A stretch of 64,000 nt of DNA from Petralouisia muris (GCF_004793545.1 NZ_SRYA01000004.1:93686-157685); one strand, 5' to 3'; shown: positions 29,312 to 37,996, counted from the first letter of the stretch. The notes: generated by a model from the sequence alone, not told the origin. Numbers and translations: made by a program.

Positions 29312-31124
29312 TTATTCTTCCTCCCTCGCGCCCAACAATTGAATCGGATTCACCTTTAAGTTCCTCCCGATCAAAAGCAGGGACATTGCAAACATGCCCA
29401 GCACTTCCGTACTTACCGCAAAAACAATGCTGTTCCTTACAATGTCCTGGTTTGCGGCCACAGACAATTCCCCATTTTCATTCCCTACAATCCCTTTGGA
29501 ATACATGGTATTGAAATAATCCTCTTCCAGGGACGCAGCGTTCAGCATCCTTTCATTGGCGATTCCCCCAACGGCTCCTCCCATGCAGGCGGCAATAACT
29601 GTGAGAATCATAATCCCTGCCAGCAGCGACGTCCTGCATTCCCTCCGGGACATTCCCAACGCCCGTTCAATGGCGGTGCGCCTTCTCTGCCTGATAATGG
29701 CAGAGTACAGTAAGAATGCGCCGCTTGCAATCACAGACACGAAACCTACCAGGAATATGATGACGGCTATGGTCTGCAGGTTATTCATCTGGGAAGCGAA
29801 CCGCTCATATCCTTTGTCATCAAAAGTCACTTCCAGAAGGGAAGACTCCGGCAGTTTGGAGAATTCCTCATAAAAATCATTGATTCCGCCGTTCTCTATC
29901 TGGAAGGACGCATTGTATCCCCGCATGGGGCCTTCTGCAATGACATTCCTTACATCTTCTTCCGGAACGGATGCGCTTGGGATGATGATTTCATCCGTTA
30001 CAAGTTCATACAAGTCCCGGCCTGTGGAACGATGCAAGTAAATTCCCTTAATGTCATAATCCGCTTCGAAAAATACGTCATATTTTTGCCCTTCGGGAGT
30101 TAAAATATCCAGCCGAGACATTCCTCCACCTTCTGATGCCACTGCTACTTTTGAATATTCATAATCTGTAAAAAACAACTGTAATCTGATTTTATCCCCA
30201 ACTTTGAAATTATTTAATTTAGCAAATGTCTGGGAAACCAGGCATACCTTTGAACCTTCTTCATACTCATCACTGCTGATTGCTTCCCCTTTTGCAATGT
30301 AAGCCTGTCCATCATGAAAAGGGCTTAAAAGCTCAATGTTTTCCGTCGGCGTAACCGGCACTGTCTCAAATGTCAGTTTGTTCAATTCATCAATAAGATT
30401 CTGCCAGGCTTCTCCTTCTTCCGTATTCCAGAAGCCTGCGCCCACTTCCTCCCAGCAAAGCAATGGATCTCTGTCTCGAAAGACTGCCACTGGAACATAT
30501 TCCCATGGATATTCTTCCCCTGTGCGGGTATCGGATACGTTCACTTCCAGAAATGAAATATATGTTTTGCCCTCCTCTAAAGGCTCCGTCTCTTCCCTGT
30601 AATGGTCACAAAACCATACCGTCTTTCCAACCATTGATGGTTCCCCATCTCCCCAGTAAACATTGTTCAGTTTCACCTTTACCGGAACGTTTGGAACACT
30701 GTCTTCCAACGGAGAAAATTCCACTAATAGTGAAAAATGCCCAACTCCTTCCCTTGCTAATGTGCCAGTAATAAAATCAGGAGAAACTGCGCCGTAAAAC
30801 GGCCTGCGTTCCACTTTGTTTATATATGTAACGTCCAAGCTGTTTAATAACTCTTCATCCAGAATCTGCGTATAACTTGCTCTTTCCGTTATTTTATATT
30901 TTTGCAGCTCTGCATTCCATTTTCGTTCCGTCACCATGCTGTCCGGCTTCTGCGTCACAGTCCCTATGGTGGTAAAGCTATCCTTCATCTGGTTTATGGA
31001 GTCCTGGACCCCCCATCCACAGGCTGCATCCTAATGTGAAGAAAACAGTTCCAAGCATAATAATGCAGAAAAATAAAATGCTCATCCACTTTTTCCGAAA
31101 CAATTGTTTTATACTATTTTTCAT
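29312..31124 (-). pseudogene. FtsX/MacB-like ABC permease, paralogue 3, frameshifted in a C-tract
   Basis: The third tandem permease gene. The start would be the ATG at 31124 (MKNSIKQLFRKKWM), giving the same N-terminal membrane segment as the paralogues. At 31009-31014 it has six C residues where paralogues 1 and 2 have five, which shifts the frame just after the first membrane segment. The rest is open from about 30988 to 29312 (558 codons), with intact external and membrane domains. A one-base change near the start has also moved the initiation codon. It may be a decayed gene, a phase-variable one switched off, or a sequencing error in a homopolymer. The N-half resembles paralogue 2 and the C-half paralogue 1. 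Confidence 0.8.
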
Positions 31125-31199
31125 AAAATCATTCTCTTCATCATAATCACATAATACTTAAGCTATTAACATTATATCTATAAACAAGCAAATTTAGAA

Positions 31200-31750
31200 A
31201 ATTGCACAATGAATTTATGCCACCAAAGCCAAAATTTCCTCAAAAAGGATGTTCCTCGCTCCGCACTGACAGATAAAAAGGAGCCGTTCTTTCTGAATAT
31301 GGCTATAAATATAAGCATAGCCTTCCTCAAAGGACATAGTCTCCCCACATCCAGTACATGCATCAGATGTGCAGTGCCATCAGCAGCCAGTACCTCCGGA
31401 TTCCCTCTGATAAACGGACCTGATACCTGCCAAATGCCAGTTTGTCCTTGGCCTGACGGAAAAATACCTCCACCGGTCATTGCAGGAGAGCATGGCTGCC
31501 ACGGCCTGATGCCCATAGCCCTTGGGCTTCCTTATAGATGAACTGGATGACAGTACCTTTCAGTATGTCTTCCAGTCTGACATCATCCCATTTTCCTTTA
31601 TTAAGAAAATGAGCAGCCGTGGTACAGTGGCAGGTGCTGCATTTTCAAAATCAATAGTCTTTCCATGATATCCAAGCGAAAAGGCAGATATCAGTATGTC
31701 CATGATATGTTTCATAGCCGTCTGGGGGCTGACTCGGCATAAATTTAACT
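31200..31750 (-). pseudogene. Degraded DDE transposase remnant (IS4-like)
   Basis: The minus strand contains, in shifting frames, pieces typical of the C-terminal half of an IS4-type transposase. In order these are HFLNKGKWDDVRLEDILKG, a segment where NDRW leads into RQAKDKLAFG-like residues, IRRYWLLMA-like residues, and MSFEEGYAYIYSHIQKER. Several frameshifts and stops make it non-functional. It lies between the precursor peptide gene and the permease triplet, so insertion may have split one operon into two. Terminal repeats were not identified. Confidence 0.7.
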
Positions 31751-31850
31751 TTTTAAAGCAGTTGTAAAATAGCTTTGAATGGTATATACTGCTTTCTATA
31801 AGACATCATCCTTTGCAGGTTATTGTTTTGGTCAAGAACAGTATACACTC

Positions 31851-31872
31851 AAAAAGACATGGTGTCTTTTTT
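31851..31872. terminator. Short hairpin with T-run
   Basis: AAAAAGACA, loop TGG, TGTCTTTTTTT. It works as a terminator in either direction by sequence. It could end leftward transcripts from the precursor gene or rightward ones through the transposase scar. Confidence 0.6.
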
Positions 31873-31939
31873 TATCCATTTGAGACATCTTTGGTAAAAA
31901 TTCAAATTTGCTCATTTATAGATTATACTCTAAACTTAA

Positions 31940-31988
31940 TACTCAGACTTCATAATTATCATCTACTATTTTTTATGAAGCCTGAGTA
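31940..31988. terminator. Long hairpin downstream of the precursor peptide gene
   Basis: TACTCAGACTTCATAA pairs with TTATGAAGCCTGAGTA across a 17-base AT-rich loop. It lies about 160 bases after the precursor stop on its strand. The stable stem may protect or end the precursor message. The surrounding 31750-32149 is very AT-rich and has no gene. Confidence 0.5.
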
Positions 31989-32149
31989 AGTCATACACAT
32001 CAAACATAAACTTCTTGGAATTAAAAATTTCCTAAACTATAATTATCCTGTTACAAAATATTTTTTCTTTTCTATGCTTAAGTATTTTTATCACTACATT
32101 AAAAATTTTTTGTTATATATACAATTTAAATAACTGCTATTCTTTAATT

Positions 32150-32344
32150 TTACCATCCAGCTCCCCCTGTAGCCGATCCTCCTGTAGATGCATTCATATC
32201 GTGTTTATTTGATATTCTATATTGTACAGAATCTAAATTCGGAGCCTCATAACAATCACAAATTGCCTGACAAATTCCACATGGACATTTAAAAGAATAA
32301 ACTGTTTGTCCCACTTTTGTATCCATCTTCTTTAATTTCTTCAT
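32150..32344 (-). CDS. Cys-rich RiPP precursor peptide (CLI_3235-like bacteriocin precursor)
   Basis: A 64-residue peptide taken from the ATG at 32344, which has AGGAGA seven bases upstream. It begins MKKLKKMDTKVGQTVYSF, then has five cysteines in eleven residues (CPCGICQAICDC), a middle segment ending KHDMNAS, and a Gly-rich tail (TGGSATGGAGW). The Lys-rich start followed by a tight Cys cluster matches the clostridial family recalled as TIGR04065. The radical SAM maturase and helper genes just upstream fit that family's known neighbourhood. It is the likely substrate of the maturase at 33756; the modification (for example thioether links) is not known from sequence. Confidence 0.85.
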   Translation of the reverse strand: MKKLKKMDTKVGQTVYSFKCPCGICQAICDCYEAPNLDSVQYRISNKHDMNASTGGSATGGAGW

Positions 32345-32389
32345 ACGTTCTCCTTTCCTTCCAAAGCCTATGTTTAACATAATATGCTT

Positions 32390-32656
32390 TCATAACTTTA
32401 ACTGAATCAGTCTGACAACCTCTTCCACCGTTCCAAACCCGTTCTCTTCTATTTCAGAAGCGTTGAAATAAATATTGTATTTTTCTTCCACCGCCATTAA
32501 AAGCTGATATAATTGAACCGCATTCAGTCTAAAGAAAAATGATGTCAGCGGCAATTTCTGTTTATCGTCCGTAATTTCATTCCTGATATGAAACTCCGAG
32601 CTTAATAGATAGCAAATGTCTTTTGTAATGCTTTCCCTGGTACAGCTTTCTGTCAT
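32390..32656 (-). CDS. Peptide maturation acyl-carrier-related protein (TIGR04069-like)
   Basis: An 88-residue helical protein resembling an acyl carrier protein. The segment LNAVQLYQLLMAVEEKYNI aligns with the helix after the DSL motif of ACPs, but the serine that would carry phosphopantetheine is absent. It may therefore bind or present the precursor instead of carrying an acyl group. It starts two bases after the TIGR04066-like gene and ends 46 bases before the precursor start, all in one operon. Assignment rests on recalled family features and position. Confidence 0.75.
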   Translation of the reverse strand: MTESCTRESITKDICYLLSSEFHIRNEITDDKQKLPLTSFFFRLNAVQLYQLLMAVEEKYNIYFNASEIEENGFGTVEEVVRLIQLKL

Positions 32657-32658
32657 CG

Positions 32659-33759
32659 CTATATCCTCCCATATGAAAAATCAAACAGTTCCTTTTTTAA
32701 TCCCTGATAGAACAATTCAAAATCATTTTCATTCAGCAGCTGGTAAACCGGCTCCCCTGTCTGCTCCCGCAGCGCCCTGGCTTCCCCTTCCACTCTGCCC
32801 ATAGGGATATAGATAGTCTCTGCCTTCTCCTGGGGTTCATAAACAACATCCAGAATCTGGTTACTGATATGGAACGCGTCTATGGGATATCCAAATTTAT
32901 GCCTAAAATGTTCATTGATGTTGGATATGAAATCTTCGGAAAGCATTTCGCTGAGGCCGCAGTATACACAGTAATCTGCATGTACAGCCTGTGAAATAAT
33001 AAATGCATGAACTCCGTAATCATAGGGGATGTTATGGTCAAACGCCGTCATGGGCCAAGGCAGCTTCAAGATGATGACGTCCGGCTTTTCCACCTCTTCT
33101 ATCCCATTTACAAGCGCCTTTACTTCCTCAACGCTGTGTTCCAATCCATTTCCATCATGAAATTGCATGAAATATTGATGTTCATACAATGCATTATACT
33201 TATCTTCACTGATTAAGGCGCCCCTCAGGTTATCTTGTTCGAACCTTTTCATTAACTTTAAAGCAATCTCATATCCATCGCATTCCTGGGTCATTTCTCC
33301 CAGATATATAACCGGCGCTTGAAATCTTATCTTTTCAAACCGTGTTTTCTCCCGCTTCCCATAAGGATCACAGGCGTATGTAAATATGGCACCGTTCTGT
33401 TTGGCTAAAATTTCAAACTCCCTTCTCCTGGCTTCCTCTAATTCCGCGAAGCATATGACTTTTTTCCTCTCGCCTAACGCCTGGCCGATGATCTCATAAA
33501 GCAAATCACCCAAGTGCCTTTCTTTCTCCATCCCTATGTCAGTGATGATTATTATACCGCATTCTCGGATTCCATTCCTCCAGTCTGTGCTGGCAGTAAA
33601 CCCAAGTTCCCTGCGGTTTGTCAAAAAAGAAATCTCTTTTCCCTCTAATTCCGTCCCTGCCGAAACAACGGATGAAATTTCATAATTATCTGGCATGCAG
33701 GCCAGGAGCGGAATTTCCTTTTTCGTAAAAGGCACAATGCAAACTTTCTCTTTGTTCAA
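32659..33759 (-). CDS. TIGR04066-like peptide maturation system protein
   Basis: 366 residues with no recognised catalytic motif. Notable segments are CIVPFTKKEIPLLACMPDNY at the start, EKPDVIILKLPWPM in the middle and DAFHISNQILDVVYEPQE towards the end. In clostridia a family of this size is always found next to the Cys-rich-peptide radical SAM enzyme. It overlaps the maturase stop by four bases, so translation is coupled and a complex is likely. A role as a maturation partner or recognition subunit is inferred; the biochemical activity is unknown. Confidence 0.75.
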   Translation of the reverse strand: MNKEKVCIVPFTKKEIPLLACMPDNYEISSVVSAGTELEGKEISFLTNRRELGFTASTDWRNGIRECGIIIITDIGMEKERHLGDLLYEIIGQALGERKKVICFAELEEARRREFEILAKQNGAIFTYACDPYGKREKTRFEKIRFQAPVIYLGEMTQECDGYEIALKLMKRFEQDNLRGALISEDKYNALYEHQYFMQFHDGNGLEHSVEEVKALVNGIEEVEKPDVIILKLPWPMTAFDHNIPYDYGVHAFIISQAVHADYCVYCGLSEMLSEDFISNINEHFRHKFGYPIDAFHISNQILDVVYEPQEKAETIYIPMGRVEGEARALREQTGEPVYQLLNENDFELFYQGLKKELFDFSYGRI

Positions 33760-35183
33760 AATTTCCCCTCCTTTTTCTTGCGCATCTTCTTCTCATGAGC
33801 CATATTCTCATACAGCAGAATCCGGTCCGCAATCTGTCTCCAGGCATTCCCTCTGGCTCCTGAGCACTGTTTCCTTTTCAGCTCTGCGCATAACGCATCC
33901 CCATCCGCGGCATGTTTCCCACATACGGAGCACAGCGCAAAGGCCCAGCAGTTTCTGCATTCCTCTGTAATCTGTGAAACATTTAAAATCCTGCTTACTT
34001 TTTCAAGGTCAAAGCCTGCGTCAAGGCTTCCAATTTTCATACAAGAGGATGTTTCACTGACCCTTTCACAAGGAAACAGGTTTCCGTCGCAATCTGCCAG
34101 CAGTCTCATTTTCCCAGGCACGCAGGGGCCTCCCGGAGCCGTAACCCCCGGCAGTTCAAAAGCCTGGAAATGTGAATCCGAAATCGCCCGTCCTTCAAAG
34201 GCTCCTTTCACTAATCCGTCCGGCGCATCAAAATTCTCTTCCCGGAAATATCTGACATATCCCAAAAACGTCTGATATTCATAGGCCGACTCAAACTGCT
34301 CGCTTGTCCTTTTTATTTCATTCTCTTCTTCCACCATATTCCACCGCACGTTAAGCCCTTTCAAAACCGGTTCATGGAAAAAATTGGATACTTCCTGATA
34401 GTCATTGTCCGGATCAACCACCATATTGACTGCGCACTGCAGCTTATCTTCACATTTATGCTTCAATTTCTCTAAATTCCTGATTACCGCGTCATAAGTT
34501 CCTGCATCATTGACAAACCTCCGGTTCTTATCATGGATCTCCTTCGGGCCGTCTAAGCTCACTGTAATATAAACCTGATTTTTTACCAGAAAATCCATGA
34601 TTTCATCCGTCAGCAGCGTCCCGTTGGTTGTGATGGAATAAATGATTTTATGCCCACGGAAGACATCATTGCAGTATGCAATAATTTTTTTGATTAATCC
34701 AAACTGCAAAAGCGGCTCCCCACCGTAAAACCCAATGGCTTTTTCCTCGCAGTCTACGGAATGTTCCATATAAAAATCCACGGCTTTTTTCGCCGTCTCA
34801 TAACTCATATCCTTATTGGAATGGCTTCTTGTACCGAAATTCTTCTCTTCGGAATACACGCAATAGCGGCAGCGCAAATTACACCTCTGGGTCAGCTGCA
34901 GCAATATCTTGCTGACTCTTCGTTCCAGAATAATGTCTAAATATTTTGTCGCCGGATGCTCAAGCTTCTCAATATACGGCTCCCTCAGGTATCCCAGATC
35001 CTTCAGTTCTTCCACTGCAAGGGCCGCCTCACTGCCGGCTTGCACGTCCCCTGTTTCTCCTTCCGACTCCCAATTTACAATCCGTTCATAAATTCCTTCA
35101 TTGACCGCTATAATCTCATTCCTCTGCGTTTCATAAAAATAATATCCTAACGGTGTTTTCAACGGATAAATTAACGGTTTCAT
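33756..35183 (-). CDS. ccpM: Radical SAM/SPASM Cys-rich peptide maturase (CcpM-like)
   Basis: A 475-residue radical S-adenosylmethionine enzyme. An N-terminal ~90 residues (MKPLIYPLKTPLGYYFYE) resemble a peptide-recognition region. The [4Fe-4S] motif is QRCNLRCRYC (CxxxCxxC, residues ~107-114), followed by GFYGGEPLL (SAM-binding GGE). The C-terminal SPASM part has clustered cysteines (CVPGKMRLLADCDGNLFPC, then CRNCWAFALCSVC) for auxiliary iron-sulfur clusters. It most likely forms bonds involving cysteine side chains of the precursor at 32150. The ATG at 35183 has a GAAGGGAG site upstream. Confidence 0.9.
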   Translation of the reverse strand: MKPLIYPLKTPLGYYFYETQRNEIIAVNEGIYERIVNWESEGETGDVQAGSEAALAVEELKDLGYLREPYIEKLEHPATKYLDIILERRVSKILLQLTQRCNLRCRYCVYSEEKNFGTRSHSNKDMSYETAKKAVDFYMEHSVDCEEKAIGFYGGEPLLQFGLIKKIIAYCNDVFRGHKIIYSITTNGTLLTDEIMDFLVKNQVYITVSLDGPKEIHDKNRRFVNDAGTYDAVIRNLEKLKHKCEDKLQCAVNMVVDPDNDYQEVSNFFHEPVLKGLNVRWNMVEEENEIKRTSEQFESAYEYQTFLGYVRYFREENFDAPDGLVKGAFEGRAISDSHFQAFELPGVTAPGGPCVPGKMRLLADCDGNLFPCERVSETSSCMKIGSLDAGFDLEKVSRILNVSQITEECRNCWAFALCSVCGKHAADGDALCAELKRKQCSGARGNAWRQIADRILLYENMAHEKKMRKKKEGKF

Positions 35184-35231
35184 CCTTATTCTCCCTTCAT
35201 CCCTGCGTCGTTTTGCATTTTTAATTGTCGC

Positions 35232-35948
35232 TTACACAATTTTATCTGTCGTCTTTCCGCTATCCATGGCATTCTGCTTCTCCACAATCCGCCCGTCACT
35301 CATCCGGTACAGCACGTCCGCCTGCCGGGCAATGTCCGGATCATGGGTGACTAAAATGACGCACCTCCCATCCTCATGGGACAGCTTTTTCAGCTTCTCC
35401 ACAATCCGCCCGCTGTTCGACGTGTCCAGATTCCCGGTTGGCTCATCCGCCAGGATCATCGGCGCTTCCGACGCTATGGTCCGGGCGATTGCTACCCGCT
35501 GCTGCTCCCCGCCGCTCAGCATTCCGGGAAACTTTTTTTGCATGCTCTCACTTAATCCCACGCTTTCTAAGATTTCATTGATCCGTTCTTTCCAGTTTCC
35601 TTTCTTTCTGCCTGTGAGTCCAAGGGGATATGCAATGTTTTCCTGTACGGTCAGCATGGGAAACAAGTTGTAATTCTGAAAAATAATGGATAACTGCTTT
35701 CTTCTGAGTTTATCCCGATCCAGTTCCCGGTAGCTTTTCCCATCCAGGTAAATATTCCCTTCCGTGGGCAGGTCAAGGCCCGCAAGCAGGGAAAGCATCG
35801 TGGTTTTTCCGCTCCCGGATTTTCCCTCAATGACGCAGAACTGTCCTGACTGGAATTGGGCGTTCACTTCCCGAAGAGCGTACGTGGTCTGATAGTGATT
35901 GCTGTAACGGTAGCTTACATTTTCTATTCTTAACTTATTCATATTCAT
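35232..35948 (-). CDS. ABC transporter ATP-binding protein (LolD/MacB type)
   Basis: A stand-alone ATPase of 238 residues. Walker A is GKSGSGKTT, the Q-loop IIFQNYNLFPMLTV, the signature LSGGEQQRVAIARTIA, Walker B MILADEPTGNLD and the switch VTHDPD. It belongs to the branch that pairs with FtsX-like permeases. The ATG at 35948, with AGGAG upstream, is used rather than the far longer open frame. It follows the permease gene at 35956 by seven bases and very likely forms a transporter with it. It may also serve the three downstream permeases, which have no ATPase of their own. Confidence 0.92.
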   Translation of the reverse strand: MNMNKLRIENVSYRYSNHYQTTYALREVNAQFQSGQFCVIEGKSGSGKTTMLSLLAGLDLPTEGNIYLDGKSYRELDRDKLRRKQLSIIFQNYNLFPMLTVQENIAYPLGLTGRKKGNWKERINEILESVGLSESMQKKFPGMLSGGEQQRVAIARTIASEAPMILADEPTGNLDTSNSGRIVEKLKKLSHEDGRCVILVTHDPDIARQADVLYRMSDGRIVEKQNAMDSGKTTDKIV

Positions 35949-35955
35949 TCTTCTC

Positions 35956-37167
35956 CTAATACGTTTTCCCGATATACAGCACGCTTTTCCGGCATACAAG
36001 GACGGCGGAAAACGCTGAGCCCAAGAACTGCACCGCCATAAATGCAAGAAACACTCTCAGCCAAGTCTGTGCCGGAAATCCATAGCCGGCACAGAGCAAT
36101 ACAACCATTGCCGCACCGCTTCCGATAACGGCCAGAGCGCTTCCTTCCAGCAGCAGCTGCAGAATAATCTCAAATCTTTTCATCCCCAGACAGCGCATCA
36201 GGAAGATATCCCTTTTCTGGTTATGGATGGACAGAAAGAAAATCAGCGCCTCCAAAAGGATAAGCAGAACAAAAACCGGTATCACGAATATCTGAAGAAT
36301 CTCTATATTCTTCTTGATTTTAGAAGCTGTCTGGATATAGTTTCTATCGTCCACCGACAGGGCTATCTGTGCAATGTCCTCCGGCTTTTGGGTGTCCATG
36401 GGGAAGAAGGAAAGCTCCCTTGCTTTTTCCTTCCATGCATTCAATTCCATGGGATTTCCAATCACCCCTCTTGCTGAAGAATAATAAAAAGGCTTCCCTG
36501 CCGCTGCGTACTGGCCTCTAAGCCACTCTGCCGAACAGATGACATTGGGCTCTTCCGCCATTATGCTGTCATATACGCGTCCCTGGAAGAACCCGCCTAT
36601 TTCTATCTGAGTGGAAGTGACCTTTTCAAATCCGTCCACCTGGCCGATTTCATCATATTTTCCGCTGTACAGATTCAGTTCCAGCGTGTCTCCCGGCTGG
36701 CAGTTCAGCCCCCGTTCTTCTGCGTATTCTTTGCTTAGGAGGCAGACTCCGGCGTCCTCTGACAGCATTGTTTCAAATTCCTCCATGCTAACGGAAAGGC
36801 TTTCCGGCTCTAGCAGGAATGCAGACGCGTCATTGGATGCGGTAAGGTACACGCTTATCTTCTCTTTGTCCTGGCCGCCGCGGCTAACGTTGCCATAGCT
36901 TTCCGCGGTCAGCACTTTATCCTTCACATCTAACTGCTCTAAATTATCCGCTGTCTTTTCCCGAATCCTAAGCCCCTGCTGCCGTATCCCGCTGACATCA
37001 GTCAGGCACATGGCAACGGGAATCTGCTCTCCTAAATTTTCCAGAGCACGGTAGTTCCCATCAATACTGTCAAGATAAATAAAGATAAAGCTGATAAAGA
37101 TAAAGGAGATTAAAATCAATAATAAGCTTCTTCCTTTATTCCTCACTGCGTATTTTATTCTGTACAT
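35956..37167 (-). CDS. FtsX-like ABC permease of the RiPP/agr cluster
   Basis: About 403 residues from the ATG at 37167 (MYRIKYAVRNKGRS), which has GAGGT six bases upstream. There is one N-terminal membrane segment (LLLILISFIFISFIFIYLD), an external domain of ~250 residues and three C-terminal membrane segments (FVIPVFVLLILLEALIFFL and following), with the cytoplasmic patch MRCLGMKRFEI. It is smaller than the downstream triplet and only distantly related to it. Sitting between agrB and its ATPase gene, it probably exports or excludes the cluster peptide. Confidence 0.85.
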   Translation of the reverse strand: MYRIKYAVRNKGRSLLLILISFIFISFIFIYLDSIDGNYRALENLGEQIPVAMCLTDVSGIRQQGLRIREKTADNLEQLDVKDKVLTAESYGNVSRGGQDKEKISVYLTASNDASAFLLEPESLSVSMEEFETMLSEDAGVCLLSKEYAEERGLNCQPGDTLELNLYSGKYDEIGQVDGFEKVTSTQIEIGGFFQGRVYDSIMAEEPNVICSAEWLRGQYAAAGKPFYYSSARGVIGNPMELNAWKEKARELSFFPMDTQKPEDIAQIALSVDDRNYIQTASKIKKNIEILQIFVIPVFVLLILLEALIFFLSIHNQKRDIFLMRCLGMKRFEIILQLLLEGSALAVIGSGAAMVVLLCAGYGFPAQTWLRVFLAFMAVQFLGSAFSAVLVCRKSVLYIGKTY

Positions 37168-37252
37168 GGTTACCTCGCTAATCTTAGCATCAGAGTCTCC
37201 TGACACTATTTTTAAACCGTAAAATCTCCAATTCCTAAAACTCTGATAATTT

Positions 37253-37840
37253 TCATCGCTTTTGTATGACACCTGGCACCCTATATTTTATTTTCCCTGC
37301 TATCAGCAATGCCGCTGTTACAAACATGCCCCAAACAATCCCCTCATATAATATTTGCCATTTAAATATAACAGCCGCTATAAAAATGACAGAACTTATC
37401 GCCACTATAATCCGTGACTTTCTTCTATATACCCTTCTCTCCATCATATCCAATGTTTTATTAGGATTTCCAATTGGCGCACACAAAAATATGACGCCAA
37501 TAGACGCCAAGCAAATAACAAGATAAGCAGGGAAACACAATCTAAAATACTGTTTGCCAAAGAGAACCAAATTTATCAATGCAATAGATAGCGCCAAACA
37601 TTTCCCTTCTGTTTTTGCATGATAACCACCCGCATAAGGACGCAAGATGCTAAAATATAAAAACATTATGGCCATAAAAAGGAATTCATGCCAGATAATT
37701 CCGCTTATCATTGTAAGCAAAAAATTCATCATCATAATTATGGTCTGATGCACTCCATATACAATTACCTCCAGCTCCTGGCTGTCATTGCAAATAGCGC
37801 CTGCTATTTTTTCAGAAATATTGTCTATCGCTTCTTCCAA
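37253..37840 (-). CDS. agrB: AgrB-type autoinducer peptide protease/exporter
   Basis: A polytopic membrane protein of 195 residues that cleaves and cyclises the AgrD propeptide. The catalytic pair is visible in RPYAGGYHAKTEGKCLALSI, where His and Cys are seven positions apart as in characterised AgrB. Five or six hydrophobic segments follow. The start is a TTG at 37840 with GGGGGAT upstream; no ATG fits. It lies 18 bases after the AgrD-like gene. This is the usual agrBD pairing, but with agrD first. Confidence 0.88.
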   Translation of the reverse strand: MEEAIDNISEKIAGAICNDSQELEVIVYGVHQTIIMMMNFLLTMISGIIWHEFLFMAIMFLYFSILRPYAGGYHAKTEGKCLALSIALINLVLFGKQYFRLCFPAYLVICLASIGVIFLCAPIGNPNKTLDMMERRVYRRKSRIIVAISSVIFIAAVIFKWQILYEGIVWGMFVTAALLIAGKIKYRVPGVIQKR

Positions 37841-37858
37841 AAGTTATCCCCCAACACT

Positions 37859-37996
37859 TCAAAATTTTCTTAACCTTTTTACAGAATCCGGCTGCCTGCG
37901 CTGATAACTTCAAAGTGAACATCCTACATTCGCCTCTCTGGCTGCAACCTTCCGAACCAAACGAACCGCTGCTTTTTTCCATTTCTTCTCTTTCAT
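37859..37996 (-). pseudogene. agrD: AgrD-like autoinducer propeptide with an in-frame TGA in the core
   Basis: Starting at the ATG at 37996 with AGGAGG upstream, the frame reads MKEKKWKKAAVRLVRKVAA as a basic amphipathic leader, then REANVGCSL, a TGA codon at 37912-37910, and SYQRRQPDSVKRLRKF before a second TGA. Read through, this 46-codon product has the complete AgrD plan: amphipathic helix, core cysteine, aromatic residue, YQ..xP and charged tail ending in LRKF. Related clostridial peptides often have Trp or another residue where the TGA stands, so TGG-to-TGA is the simplest origin. As it stands, the peptide would stop two residues after the cysteine. Confidence 0.75.

Noticed and set aside
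29312..30988. A shorter, intact 558-codon permease as the real third paralogue
   Set aside because: It lacks the first membrane segment and has no ribosome-binding site, and the missing part is present upstream in another frame with one extra C.
31178..31541. Open frames of about 110 codons on both strands
   Set aside because: They are out-of-frame readings of a decayed IS4-like transposase whose real residues appear in a shifting minus-strand frame.
37859..37996. Selenocysteine reading of the TGA in the AgrD-like gene
   Set aside because: No selenocysteine insertion signal was recognised after the codon and no selenoprotein genes are in view. A Trp-to-stop change is simpler, so it is kept only as a test in the finding.
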